Shown here: in pieces, positions 33,310-45,759 of the stretch
How positions within the stretch are numbered: position 1 is the first letter of the stretch
How the letters are laid out: every line of letters starts with the position of its first letter
NCBI GenBank assembly: GCA_037157565.1
Contig: JAZHRO010000024.1
Coordinates: forward strand, 210,985,501-211,049,500
Direction of reading: 5' to 3'
Source of the DNA: Thalassia testudinum
Lineage: Eukaryota > Streptophyta > Magnoliopsida > Alismatales > Hydrocharitaceae
Length of the DNA stretch: 64,000 nt
Program-made: the position numbers and the translations under genes
The notes under the pieces: generated by a model
Told to the model about the DNA's origin: nothing
What the model saw: the letters and a program-made list of their open reading frames with translations, nothing else
The model's database searches: none

Positions 33310-36300
33310 TGTTGGTGCGAAGGCACCTCGATCGTTAATTTGATGATAATAAAACACGCATATTTTGACTTTTGCATTTGAGTGTATAAGTTTCAGGTTT
33401 AATGCGAATGCAAGCAAGTGCGAGGAGCTCAAGCTCAAATCCATGGCGAGATGGGGAAGCTTGATGGAGGAGAAGGAGCTTTGCATGGAGCGAAAGCTTG
33501 AAGGAGTTTGAAGAATAGGATAGAAGTGTTGTCAATGTACTTGTATTTATATTTTGCTCTTTATTTTTTCTTAGAAATATTGTAAAGAGCCCAAAAGTAT
33601 AACACCCTAGTCCTAGGAACACTTACACTATCATAGGACACTTTAGAAAACCAAAATAGGTTACAGATAGCCTTATTAGACATCCAGCATAGTTGTCAGA
33701 CATTTGATATCGACTTTTAAGTCGTCTGACACATTGTCTAGATGACCAACCACTTAGGCTGGAATTAATGCTCTGCACCCATTACTTTTAAACATCATGC
33801 CTATTGTCCAAACGTCCAATAAGACATCTAAGCTCTTTTCCAGACGTCCTGAAAGATGACTGTTGGCTTTTCTTAGCGAGCCAAGCTAGCGCAGCCTACC
33901 ATTTTTTACCAGACATTCGTAGAGCTATTCAGACATCTGATAAAGAGATGTTGGACCAAAATCCAAGCCTATCAGATCCAATCCAATTATTAGCCCTCGG
34001 GAAATAAATTCTCGCAGAGGACTATTGAACACGATTTCTATGCTAAAAATTTGAGTTTAAAAACCCTGTCGTACATTTAATTAAACATGGGAGGCGTACA
34101 TTTGATTAAAAATCGTGTTTGAATTATTATCATAAAGTAGATTAGTTGGTTGAATTAAATCTATGCTAGATATCTACTTAAAGAATAATTAATAGAAGAA
34201 TGAGAAAGAATAATACAAATAAAGAGAAAATAAGGAGAGAATGAACAAATATTTTATAGCCATAGATTCATGTTCATTACAAGTACCTGCTATACTGGAA
34301 AGCAGGAAATCTAATCTAGAAAGCGATAAATAGAAGAGGGAGAGAAATTATCCTCCTCGACGGCTGCTTGGAGGACAAGCTGCATTGATGGAGTGCCCAG
34401 ACGAGGGTGGTGAGACGCTGGACGTGGAAGAATGAAGATAGAGGAAGGATGGAGCCAGGTGATGTCGCAGCGGGATTTGCTTCCTGAACGGTGGTGAGAG
34501 GACAATTACGGGTGCTCCACAAATGGGGGTGAAAAGGTGGAAAAATTATTTTTATAACTCTAATGGAGCATCCCAGGTTTAGGACAAGCTCATAAAGCTT
34601 TGGAGAGGGTGAGAGAAGAGTGGAAGAGATGAAGAAAATGGGGAGGGCGAAGGGTCTTTTATAGGTGTAGTCACGGGGGCAAAAAGGTCCTTTTAGGTGC
34701 TTTAACGTTAATATTAGGACCTTTAGTGATGTTTATGAGCGTCACTGTAGGCTCATGACGCTGTAGCCACGTGCTCCATCTCCGCCGCCCACTCCTGATC
34801 TGACACCTCACAACACGCCACATCTCTACCTCTTCTTCTTCAAGCGTTAAAACCTTCTCCCATGCGTCGGCTGATCAGGACCATTCGATTGAGATCAAAC
34901 GGTCATCATCGCTCGCTGATCACACCTTCAGAACATGCACCTGCACGTCTTAGATCAAGATCAGTCATCTAATCATGTGATCGGATGGCTTAAAATCCAC
35001 CTTTCATGCGCTCGGCGCCCGAGTCAGATCGGGCGTGCATATTTACGTTAGATCGAGCATGAAGTGCGCACCTTCATCTATGCTGCCACGTAGCCTCCTC
35101 CACCGCCTGATCATGATCCAATGGATGTATTTTGCTCACATGCGATTGTCACTTCAATTTGAGGTGAGGCAGGGCTCGAACCCCCGCCTCCCTCTTTGCG
35201 AACAAAGGTGCAGCCAACGCGCTACGCTTGAGTTTGTGTCCTGCTTTCGTTTTAAGGCACACATGCCCTCAGCCGTTGGATCTTGATCCAACGACTAAGA
35301 TCATGTCCTGATAGCGTCTTTAGAGTTGGAGTAGGAGACTTGGCGGGTGTTGGGCGGTTGGGATGGCACCATGTGGTGCCATCCTAGCCATCCATCTTCT
35401 CAGACTTGTAAGTGGTGCCATGGATGTCGGATTGGACCAACTTTCACGTCGTTGGGTTGCGATCGTTGATCTGAACCCATCCATGTAGTTGGATTTGTCA
35501 TTTGAAGTTTCGATTTTCCACCACCTTGGCCCTTGACCTCTGATATTTCTCGGACTGTATCTGATGCTACAGAAATCCGATCGGGGCGATCTCAGAGTCA
35601 TTGAACTCTGATCATCCCCCTAATCAGATCCATATGGTTGGATCTTCAATCCGAGGCCCTGATAAATATTGCCCTGTCTCTTTCCACAAAAAGAGAGAAT
35701 TAACCTAAAATTTATACAGTCTAACCTAAATGCATGATGAAGCATGTTATGAAATATTTACAATGATGAATGCTTCTATGATACTAGAAACATGCATAAA
35801 TAGACATTTTAGGTCAATTAGATGTGTTCACATCAAGGACCTTCATCATCAGATGTCCAATAGTTAGTCCCGACGTCCAATACTTCATCTGACCACTTTA
35901 CAATGGAACCCTGTTTAGATCTTGCCTAAAACAGGAACAAACCCGCACAAAATTAGACATCTAATATTTCACCCAAACGTCTTAAAATGATATACCAGAT
36001 GTCCGACGTAGAACCCTATTTCCGTCCAACGAAATCAGGAACTCTAACTCTTGTATCAGATGACCAACTCTTTCATTAGTCATTTGACCCTTCGTCTAAC
36101 CCAAAAATCAGACATTTGATTCTAGTGTCAGACTCATTTATAATTCTAATCTCGACATTGATCTCCTAGAATTAATTCCTCATGGCTAGAAGAGGGCTTC
36201 TAAGCCTTCTTAAAAATACCTAAGACCTCAATATATATGAGAGGACCTTCACTTGATAGAATACGCACAAGAGATAATACTTCGACCATTTTAGAAAACT

Positions 36301-36807
36301 AGCAAGAGATCAAAAGAAGAAAATGTGCCACTACTCTACTCTTTGCATCCAAGAGCAGCAACCTACTAAACGATCATGCCAATCTACATCCGCATTAAGG
36401 AAGTCCTTTCGCTTTTAGTAGCTAAGTTACCCTTTACTATTTGGGCTCTATAGGCTTTTGTATTTTCATTTCGATTGTGGTTGGGTATTCATGTGGTGAA
36501 TTCCCATTTCCTTTGTAAGACAAATACTCCTGATGAAAAGAAGGGTTTGAGGTACACTACCCTCGGGTTAAAGTAGCATGTTGTATTCAGGTTGAACTAC
36601 CCTCATTTGAGTAGTTTGGTTAGTGGATTTGGTCAGCTCCGTCGATCGAGAAATCCTAAGTCGAGAGGCTTAGGTGGTGGTTTTTACCTGTGTCGGGTTT
36701 CCACCTAAATATCCTTATCTCTTGTGGTGAATAATTTTGTGTGATTGAATTTTTATTTTCGCATATTTTTATACCACACTATTCACCCCCACTCTAGTGG
36801 AATTTCA
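33310..36807 (+). repeat. Copia-2 3' LTR, interrupted by a solo LTR
   Basis: Opens TGTTGGTGCGAAGG and ends AGTGGAATTTCA, followed by the target copy CCCCT. Its own sequence is 33310-34022 and 35841-36807. It carries a segment of about 65 bp near 36500-36565 that the 5' LTR lacks. Confidence 0.88.
34023..35835 (-). mobile_element. Solo LTR (1813 bp), Element 2 family, in Copia-2 3' LTR
   Basis: Exact target duplication AGGAC at 34018-34022 and 35836-35840; the 5' LTR reads CAGAGGACCTTCATCATC uninterrupted. On the minus strand it opens TGATGTGAACACATCTAATT and carries, in the Element 2 order, hairpin I (35363-35382), hairpin II (35275-35292), A-like box (35213-35227), B-like box (35172-35185), TATA (34656-34664) and a GAGCTTGTCC...GGGATGCTCC stretch almost identical to Element 2. 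Its last bases read CAATA rather than CA, so the end may be mutated. Confidence 0.92.
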
Positions 36808-37526
36808 CCCCTCTCCTCCTCCTTCCACCATCGACCACCACCACCGACTCCAGCCATATCTTGGTTGACCAACTACGGCTACCTCCTCCTCGATGATGTC
36901 CCCTCCTTTAGTGACCTTCACAACCACCGGTCATCCGTCCTCCTCATCCTCCTCACTGTCGAGCAGATCGATCTTTGTCAATCCTTGGTATTTCTTTTAA
37001 TATCCCTTTCCTCTCCCTTTCATTTTGATCATATCTTGATATTTTGATCTTGTTTTGATGAGATTTGGTTCTATGCTTGTGTTTTTATGGTCATTGTTCT
37101 TGTTGTCCATCTGTTTTCTTCATTAGTTCTTTGTGTTCATGTCGTTCGATCCATTTTGATCTTATGTTTTTCATTACTGTCTATTTTTTATTGATCAAAA
37201 TTTGTATTGATCAACCAAAATTTATCACCTAAAATCACTTTTGCTCCGTTATTGATGGGCCATTTGATTTCCTTGATTGACCAACTAATGATTGGCCAAA
37301 ATAAATCCTGATCAACCAAAACATCTTTACCATTTTGACTTGCTTTCTATCCACTTTTTGATTGATCAAACTTGATTTATTAATAGACCAAATTATCCTT
37401 CTAATCAATAAATGTCTATTTTTAATCAGCCAATACTTGTTTTGATTGACCAACCTGTTCTTTTTGATCGACCAAAACTATAACAGAACTGCGATTATGG
37501 ACCCCAAATAATCTTGTGCCTCCACT
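36808..37526 (+). other. Copia-1 interior right of Copia-2, with palindromic array
   Basis: No gene. 36808-36812 is the right target copy. From 37190 to 37480 there are about ten words of the TTGATTGACCAA / TTGATCAAC type, matching the array in the Copia-1 LTR. This supports the view that the sequence belongs to Copia-1. Confidence 0.6.
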
Positions 37527-38640
37527 TCCACTCCTCAAGATGGTACCTTTGATAGATTTTTCACTAGTGAAGAGACGCGTCACAACATTTCTCTCTATTC
37601 ACACCTCTCACCCTACATAGGTCGCTCCATTGACCTAGACTACTTTGAGCACAACTTTTCAGGTCTTAGAGATCGACTTACCTACAATAGGATAGGTCAC
37701 CTCTTTGATCAAACCTTTTATTCAGGTGCAAAGGGTAGTTGCATCAAGGGTGTTGACCTTATGGCTTGTCATTTCTTTTATTCCAATCTTCGCAACATAG
37801 GTGAAGGTTTTGATATTCAGTTGAATTCTAATGTCTACGGCATCGAGGTTCTCATCAATGCCGATGTTCTGTCTGAGGTTCTTACTTGTCCTTCTTCTTA
37901 ACCCTGTTATCTTCAGTTACACCATGACACCTCCTCTGAGGTCATTAGGGAGAAGTTGATGACTCCCAAATCATATGACTTGGGCAAGCCCATCAAGTCA
38001 CCCTATTTTTTTCCTCTCTTGTGGTTCCTCAACTGCATATTTCTTTGTAATTTCATGTTCAAATCTACCTCTTTTAAGAATTGTCTGGGTCCAATGCTTG
38101 TGGCCCTCTACGCCTTCATGACCAATAAGGTGTTTAATTGGAACCATTTCATCCTCACTTCATGGAGAGGAAACCCACGAGTGTCTTTCCTTTTGGCACC
38201 CTTCTCTCCCACATCTTCCTACATTTTAGTGTCCCCATGGATATTAATCATAAGCAGTTTATCTCTCGTGTTTCCATTTTTGGAGAGCTTACATACTCCA
38301 AAATGGAACAGGAGCGTCAGAAGGCTCGTCAAGATCCTCCTCAAGTAGTAGCTTCGTCTTCCAGCCTCCTCCTTCTCAGGCTGGACCTTCCTCTGCTCCA
38401 CCTCCTTACACTCCCTAGCAGCATTTCAATGCTTATTGCTCGCCTCTTGTGAGATCCTCTCCTTTGTTCGTTGACGTGGAGTGGCCCAACCTTGATAGGC
38501 AGTTCACCAGACATGACATGCTGGGAGTACAGGACATGATAGAAGGAATCTCTCTGATGATACACTTCCATAGAGAGACAGATCAAGTTATGATGGAGCA
38601 TGACAGCCAAGTTTCTGCATACCTAATCTGGCAGGGTTAG
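37527..38640 (+). pseudogene. Envelope-like / putative plant transposon protein remnant of Copia-1
   Basis: A frame open from 37527 (no ATG at the left end) reads TFDRFFTSEETRHNISLYSH, CIKGVDLMACHFFYSNLRNI and INADVLSEVLTCP, stops at 37899-37901 (TAA), and continues in the same frame to about 38130 (MTPKSYDLGKPIKSPYFFPL). After a frameshift it reads FPFGTLLSHIFLHFSVPMDI. Order and spacing resemble the plant retrotransposon envelope-like / putative plant transposon protein family, which in Sireviruses lies after pol. I name this from pattern memory, without a search. A further piece (FTRHDMLGVQDMIEGISLMI) ends at 38638. No signal peptide is seen. Confidence 0.6.
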
Positions 38641-39103
38641 TTTTTGGATAAGCTTGGAGAGCAAATCCACTCACTTGCTGTCCGCAGCTAGATACCCCCC
38701 CAAGCTAGATGTGTAGCAGCAGCAGCAGGTCCTCCTTAGAGCACTTCAATACCCTCCTCTTCCTGACAGACTCAACAAACAGGTCCAATAGTCCAGCTAT
38801 TCCGCGGATCCACTAATATTCAGATCTCACCAGTTTCATGATGCATACATTTTTTCTCCACTACCGGACCTAGCACTAGCACTTCATTTTCTCTAGAAGA
38901 CTTCAATATTGATGTTGAGTATCCATCACATATCGAGGCGCTTCTGAGTTTCTTCTAGATTTTTTTCTTGTTCTGGATTGTAGTACTCTCTATTTATATT
39001 TTGTGTTTTGGATTGAAGAACTCTATATTTATATCCTGCCTTGTAGTATTTTATAGCTTTGATATTTGATTTCTATAGCACTTTCATCAAGTAATTTGAT
39101 ATA
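38641..39103 (+). other. Copia-1 3' part before the LTR4 insertion
   Basis: Decayed coding tail (CAGCAGCAGCAG run near 38719) then AT-rich noncoding sequence. It ends ATATA (39099-39103), a possible target copy of the next insertion. Confidence 0.45.
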
Positions 39104-40403
39104 TGATGAGGTGTGGCTCATTATAGCTAAAATGCCTAAGTTAAGCTAAAACCTAGGTTAAACACTCTTATTAACACAATAAATGGGTTAAGTATGAGAA
39201 TTAAGGAAAATGGCCTAAAACATCAAATTCGTGTTAAAAATGCATAATTAGGTCAATTAATAAGATATTCTATTCATAAATGTAAATTGATAATCCAATT
39301 GCTAATTAAACACATTTCTAAGCTCAAAAGTACAAATCAAGGGTTGAATTAACTTCTAAAATGTTTAATGAAGCTTTCATAAAAGCTTGGTTGCATTTGG
39401 ACATTAATAGGACCTTGCATTTAGAATTTCACATTTAACTCCTCATTCCATAACATTTTATTCACTTTTAAAGATGCAGGGACCTTTTTGTTAGCTTTCA
39501 AGGACTGCTCCGTCATAATTCTTATCACTTTTGGACTTTCTCCTAATTTATTCATAGTTTCAATGTAAGCCCTTGTGTGCAATTTGCCCAAAACACCTGA
39601 GTTGTTCCATAGGTACTCTTCACTACGAAGATTTCAGCGTACAGGTATTGCTCATCCTTGATTCCATACATCCAAGGAGTCATCTTCCTCCATCCTTCGC
39701 GTGCCCTTGCGCAGAGGATCGTTGCGATCCCATTTAAATGTGGGATTTTGTCCAAAAGATTCCCACGCACCTATCCTCCCCATCTTCACCATCCATACCC
39801 TAATCGTTTACATCCACCTTAGCGGTGTTCTGATTCACTCAATGCCTACTTAAGCACCTCCTTTACCCTCACGCACAAGTATTAGCTCCTCTCCTAAATT
39901 CTTGAGTTGCTTCCTTCATCCACTTTGATTTCCCCTCCTCATCAAACCCCTGTTCCATCACTTGGGCAGTGGAATTCCATGTTCCTGATCTCTCCTCGTC
40001 ACTAAGAGTAGATAAGTTTAGATCCACTTCACCTTCTCTGATCAATTTAGATCAGAGAGGTGGTTTTTCATCGTCGTATCGATTCACATATCTCCCTCCT
40101 CATCTCATGACCATTTTCATTCATTTCCATCGCATTTTTGATTCACAATTCACCCATCCATCAGGCAACTGATAGATCTGAAGCTCATAAGCTTTTAGAC
40201 CTATTGGTATGCCAAATCCACTAGAGGATGATTCCATTCATGTCATTAGATCACAATCACCCTCCCTCGAGCTGAATTGGACTTGATTCGACCGTTTGAA
40301 TCTAGTTTGATTTGATGGGCCGATTGATGAATTTAGTGAGAAATTTGACTTCTATCTATTTTAATCGATTAAATCGAGTTTTTTTTTTTAAACAGAAAGG
40401 AAA

Positions 40404-40422
40404 GCTATCGTCCTGCGATAGC
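40404..40422 (-). other. LINE 3' hairpin
   Basis: GCTATCG-CAGGA-CGATAGC on the minus strand: a perfect 7-bp stem with a 5-base loop. Fourteen bases (TTTCCTTTCTGTTT) separate it from the A-run at 40389-40381. The other LINE tail at 10128-10146 has the same geometry. Confidence 0.8.
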
Positions 40423-40458
40423 ATTCTGGAGCATTATATTATGTGCAAAGAAGGGAGA

Positions 40459-43400
40459 TTACAAAAAGGATCCCCAAGACTGTATGAGGGACCGGCACTC
40501 TCTTACAATATTCTCACAACATACCGGCCTCTCCTGAAAAGGTCTCTCATTCCTTGCCTTCCATACACACCAAATAGAAGCAACCATGTGGACATGTGGT
40601 TTCCCTCTCACCTCAGACCCATGCCACATAGAATTCCACTCTGGTAAAGGCTCCTGACAAATTTTTCTCCAGATGACATCAGTGATAAGGCAAGAAGAGA
40701 AGAGGTGATTTACATTATCAGTGCTCATCTCACATAGAAAACACACATGATGATCAGTACCCAATCTTCTGTGGCATAGATCACTTGTGATTAACCCATC
40801 TCTCCTGCACAGCCAAAGGAAGATTTGTACCTTGAGAGGAATTTTTAACATCCATATCTTCTTATCAATGGAATCATGTCTCCATCCCTCTTCAAAATTT
40901 AAAATTCTGTTATACCTAGACTGGGCACTATAGATCCCATCCCACAGATATCTGTCCTCCGTTCCAGGCCTAGGTCTAAAATTTTCAAGGTCTAATAAAA
41001 GCCTTCTCTTCTCATCCCATAATTGGGTAGTTCTTCTGCTGCTGCTGGATTCCACATCATCCAGATTCCAACTGTTGCTACTGCAAGACCAGATCTTACT
41101 AACCGTAGCGTTCTTGTCAGCTATTGCATCAAAAGCTCTCGGATAGAGCTCCTTCAAGACCCCCAATTCAGACCATTTCTCCTTCCAGAATATGAAAGAA
41201 CTGCCATCTCCAAGTGATGGTTGCAGCAGATGGAAGTGATCAGCCAAAGCCTTAGTTACCAATTTCCAGAAAGGTGATGGACAGTTTGGCTGAAGTCTGG
41301 AAAACCTGCTGTTGGAAGCTCCATATCTATCTCTGATCAGATCAGACCACGGTTTTAGATCACCTTGCAGCAGCTTAACAGCCCATTTGAGTAGCAAGGC
41401 ATCATTAAAATGCTGCAAGGACTTGATCCCAAGACCACCCAGCTCCTTAGGATAGCAGATTTGATCCCATTTGAGAATCTCTTCCTCATCACATCCAATC
41501 TTTTCCAAATGGATCTTGGTGCTTTGAAAATGGAGAAGTAGAAAACAGGGATCGAGGTGATCATCGAATTGAGCAAGATAAGACTTCCACCTCTGGATAA
41601 GAATCTGCTGTGCCAACCATTAAGTTTCATAGAGATCTTGTCAAAAAGGCAATTCCAATCACCTCTCTTCAACCTGGAAAACCTCAAAGGCAGCCCAAGA
41701 TATCTGATAGGAAGACTGATGCGGGGAGTCATCAGGATGGTTGCTAAGGCTTCTTGCTCCTCCTCAGGTAAACCAAAGCAGACCAAACCAGACTTGTCCC
41801 TATTTAACCTCAGCCCAGAGAGCTCACCAAAGATATCAACCAAGTGATGCAAAGCCAACGCTCCATCCATGGATCCTTCAACACAAAAGACAGTATCATC
41901 TGCGTACTGAAGAATGGGAGCCAGACTGTTCCTGCAAGAGAGTGAATATCCTCTAACAAGACCCGCTTCAGAAAGCTTACAAACAAGCCAAGCTAAACTA
42001 TCAACTGCCAAATTAAAGATCAATGGGGCCAGGGGCATCCTTGCCTGATGCCACATTGAGGCTTGATCCATGCACCACAGGGTTTCCCATTTATTAGAGG
42101 GGTAAAGGAGGCCGTGGTAATACATCTCTTACCCAGGCTATCCAAGTAGGGGGAAAGCCCCTTCTTTTAAGCACATCCCATAAATAAGGCCAGTTGATTG
42201 AGTCATAAGCCTTACGGAAATCAACCTTCCACATGAAGGCCTTACATCTTCTCTTATGCTAGCCACAAACCATCTCTTGGGCCAAGATAAAAGATTCTTG
42301 TAGGGATCTACCCTGGAGGAAAGCAGACTGAGCAGGATGGATCAAGTCTTGCAATACAGGCCTCAATCTATTAGCCAGGACCTTTCCAATCACCAAATAC
42401 AAGGAGTTAGAAAGAGCAATGGGTCTAAATTCCTGGAAAGATTCAGCACCTGGAGATTTAGGCAAAAGAAACAGATAAGATCTATTAATTCTTTCAAACC
42501 CAAAATTGCCACTTTGGAATTCTCTAATTACCCCCATAACCTCTGAGCCCACAATGTCCCATAGTTCTTTGTAAAAAAAAACCTGGATTCCATTAGGACC
42601 AGGCGATCCTTCACAACTGAGATCATTAATAGCCTTCAATACTTCAGCCTCAGAAATAGATTCAACCAGGCTGGCCCCTTGAGACTCATTAATCCTGGGC
42701 AAACCGTATGTTGTCATTCTCCAGTTGCCCCTACCTACAGCTCTTGAAGATTCCTTGAAGTACCTGACGACCTCAGCTCTGATATCGGATAAGGAGGTAA
42801 TTCTCTTCCCCTCTACAAACATTGATGAGATCAGATTTGTTCTCCTCCTAGAGCTAGCAGCCAAATGAAAAAAATTGGTGTTTGCATCCCCCTCACTTAG
42901 CCATTGCTGTCTAGATCGCTCCCTCCAATCCATCTCCAATTTTAGGTCTTCTTCAATTACCACCCCCTGCCATCTTCTTCTATCAGCAAGATCAAGTTTA
43001 GATAGATGGTCCACAGCTTCCTTGGTATCCAATTCCTGAATTTTCAGCAAGGCCTCATGATGCTTCTGATGTCTCAGAACTGAGACAATATCTCCATATT
43101 CCTTCAGCATGCCTTTCAGAGCCATAAGCTTAGAAGCCAATCTGGAGGTGGCTATGCCCTCACCCTGCTGTGACCTCCACCAGCTGGCAAGCATGTCTCT
43201 GAACCCTGTTTCCCTCAACCAAGATCTCCTAAATTTAAAATAGGAACCAGCCACCACATGCTCACCATTGTCCCACACCAAAGGTGTATGGTCAGAAAAT
43301 TGACATTCAAGACCACACATAAATGACATCTGGAAGAGATCCAACAACTCAGCATTCCCAAAAAATCTGTCAATCTTGGACATGAGCCCATTGCCATTCC

Positions 43401-43956
43401 TCCAAGTGAATTCAGCCCCTGATGATGGAATTTTGCACATCCCCAAGGCCTGGACCACCAACTGAAATCCTGTGGAGGAACTGTCGACCACCCCATTAGG
43501 TTTGTCACTCCCCACTAAAGTACAATTAAAGTCACCTCCAACAAGCCAAGCCCCCCCACCTACAAATTCTGCAGCCAGATTCCAGTCCTCCCACAGTTCC
43601 TGCCTCCTGTTAGGACCGTTTGGCCCATATACTCCAGTCACATAGAAGACACTATCCCCCTGGCCTCTTGTGAATCTGCAGGTCAGAAGGTGCCTAGCCA
43701 TGGAAACCTCCTGTAAGCACAGCATCTGCTTCCTCCACCAAATGGCAATTCCCCCAGATCTGCCAATGGAATTGACCACCACAAGGTCATTTGCAGATCC
43801 TGCCCTCATCTCTTCCCATGCCTTATCAAAAGCATAGTCGATGTGTGTCTCCTGAAGGATGGCATAGTCAATTTCCCATTCACGCAGATATCTAATTAGC
43901 GACCCCCTCCTGCTTCTATCGCGCAGCCCACGTACATTCCAGCTCAAGATCTTCAT
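40459..43956 (-). pseudogene. LINE ORF2: endonuclease, reverse transcriptase, zf-RVT
   Basis: Starts MKILSWNVRGLRDRSRRG at 43956. The first 565 codons hold the exonuclease-endonuclease-phosphatase domain (LQETHIDYA, VGGDFNCTL, FSDHTPLVW give the catalytic Glu, Asp/Asn and Asp-His residues) and the start of the reverse transcriptase (SPGPNGIQVFFYK, FLQGRSLQESFIL). A TAG at 42261-42259 and then frameshifts lead to 42125-41355, with the YADD catalytic motif (LQYADDTVFCVEGS) and the thumb region, and back to the first frame at 41616-40459 with the zf-RVT domain (CFLCEMSTDNVNHLFSSC). Full length would be about 1165 codons, normal for plant L1. Confidence 0.93.
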
Positions 43957-45728
43957 TTGGGAATCAAGTCTGTCCCCTTCATAGCTGCAGAAGTCCTGCT
44001 AACCTTCATCACATCTGCAATGACTGATTCATCAATCTTTTGTGTGGGAGTGTGCCTTCTTAACCTCAGCTTATAGGGAGGTTTCCAACTCCTAGCAGTA
44101 GAAGGAGTCTTTGACTTCGAATGCACGACTTTAGCCACAGGAGAGCAAGTCTGCAAGTTCACAGGATTCACAGAGGGGTCCACCATATCCGAGACAGCAT
44201 GCTCATTAATCACATTCATAATCATCCCTTCATCAGGCTCACCCAGATGGGTTTTCAGATCCTCACTCACAACTTCATTGGATAAACTCATTTCCTTTCC
44301 ATTAGCATCCATCACTGCAGCTGCCTCTTGGACCAGGGAAGCTGCCTCTTGGACTAGGGGTACATCATCTACAATGTCCAGAACTTCATACCTCATCTCC
44401 ATAATTCCCAGGCTCCCCACCTCATCTACCAGTTCCCTCTCTCTAGAGCATTCTGCCACCACCTCCTAACAGTCACCATGTGGTTGCAAGGAAGGGGCTT
44501 TGGACTTCAGCACCTCAACACAGGAGGGGAGGTCTTGGATCAGAGATACTTCAGCCACACCTGCCAGAGCTTCAGTCCTCGTCTCTACATCCCCCAGGTT
44601 CCCAACCCCATCCACCAATTCCCTGCCCTTAGAACATTCTGCCATCATATCCTGATTAGCATAATTTGGATGCAAGGGAGGAGTTTTAGATTTCAGTACC
44701 ACAGCATAAGAGGGGGGACGATGTCTAGGGACGACCTCTCGATCTGCCACAATAAAATTCAAATGGAGCATCCAAGAACTGCCCCCACATCTGAGGATCA
44801 GTTTACCAGGAATGGCACCAGCCCTGAAGACCTCTACCCTCACATTCAGAACACTGGCATCTCCTTCAGTCAGCCCAACAGCAGCATCCACGGCCATAGA
44901 TGCAAACCCAACTATCATGTCTTCCACCACCTTCCTAGATCTCAGATGCAGAGGCAGACCTCTGATCTCAAGGACACCAGACCTGGAGGCTGTTCTTTGA
45001 GGGGGACATTCAGGTAGAGATTCATCAAAAGGGGATACCAGCCGCCAAATCACTGATAGCTCACCCAAAAAACTAGTCTGAAAGCAGTATCTTTCAACAT
45101 CTCCCGCACCCACATCAAACAACACAAATCGCGACGAGGAAATAGTCACAATCTTCCAATCATCAGTTGATAAAGAGAGAGATCTCACCAGTTGTCAAAT
45201 TCTGTCCATCGATATGGTGCCCATCATAACTTCTCCAATCAAAGCACTACGTAGAGCTAGTTCCTCTACTTTGACATCCTTAGTCAGGGGAACCTCGACA
45301 TCCAAAGCGCAACCCCCGAGCGTTTTGGGGGGTGGGGGGAGGGGCATCTACAACTTACCCCGAGGCCACGAAGGTGTATTACAGTCCCTGCCCCCAGAAC
45401 CATCACATGCCGCCAGGCAGGCATCCCGTTTGTGACCAAAACCTCCGCACTCCAGACATAGCAGTGGACGCCAGCAGGTCACCGCTAGGTACCCTCGAAG
45501 GCGACATCGATAGCAGGTCACCTCCCTTCGACCTCTGCCCCAACCATCTCGGAAATCCCTCCTTCCCATGTTCCTAACACCTGTAGGGACACATACACCA
45601 TGCGCCTTCCTGCTCCAAGATCGCGGACGCCAGATCGCCCATCCATCAGAGTCACCGGCACCGGTGCCGAGCCCCCTTAGGGGGCCGTCCATCCAACAAC
45701 GGCTCTTCCTGCTCAAAGGGAAATTCAA
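43953..45728 (-). pseudogene. LINE ORF1: CCHC zinc knuckles plus DUF4283-like domain, three stops
   Basis: One frame runs from the ATG at 45728 to the TGA at 43955-43953, broken only by stops at 45350-45348, near 45200 and 44468-44466. The N-terminal part holds two zinc knuckles (CYRCRLRGYLAVTC, where the His position is Tyr, and CLECGGFGHKRDAC). The middle (45188 downward) resembles the nucleic-acid-binding DUF4283 type (DVERYCFQTSFLGELSVIWR, VLEIRGLPLHLRSRKVVEDM). The C-terminal part contains a repeated block, AECSKGRELVDGVGNLG and AECSRERELVDEVGSLG. The last base triplet overlaps ORF2 as ATGA. It would package the LINE RNA. Confidence 0.85.
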
Positions 45729-45759
45729 AATTCCGCTAGTTTAGAACCAAATCGAGTTT

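Larger units (their letters stand above)
27742..36807 (+). mobile_element. Copia-2: gag-only Sirevirus-like element inserted in Copia-1
   Basis: Flanked by an exact CCCCT target duplication (27737-27741, 36808-36812). LTRs are 27742-30992 and 33310-36807; without their nested solo LTRs they are about 1.6 and 1.7 kb. The interior has a tRNA-Met primer site, gag and a region rich in polypurine tracts; protease, integrase and RT are deleted. Copia-2 is younger than Copia-1 because it sits inside it, and older than the two solo LTRs inside its own LTRs. Confidence 0.92.
40381..45748 (-). mobile_element. Nearly full-length L1-type LINE
   Basis: Flanked by an 11-bp target duplication AAATCGAGTTT (40371-40381 and 45749-45759). 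On the minus strand it has ORF1, ORF2 with endonuclease, reverse transcriptase and a C-terminal zinc-binding domain, a short 3' tail with a hairpin and an A-run of nine. It lies inside LTR4. Stops and frameshifts make it inactive, but its structure is complete. Confidence 0.95.
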
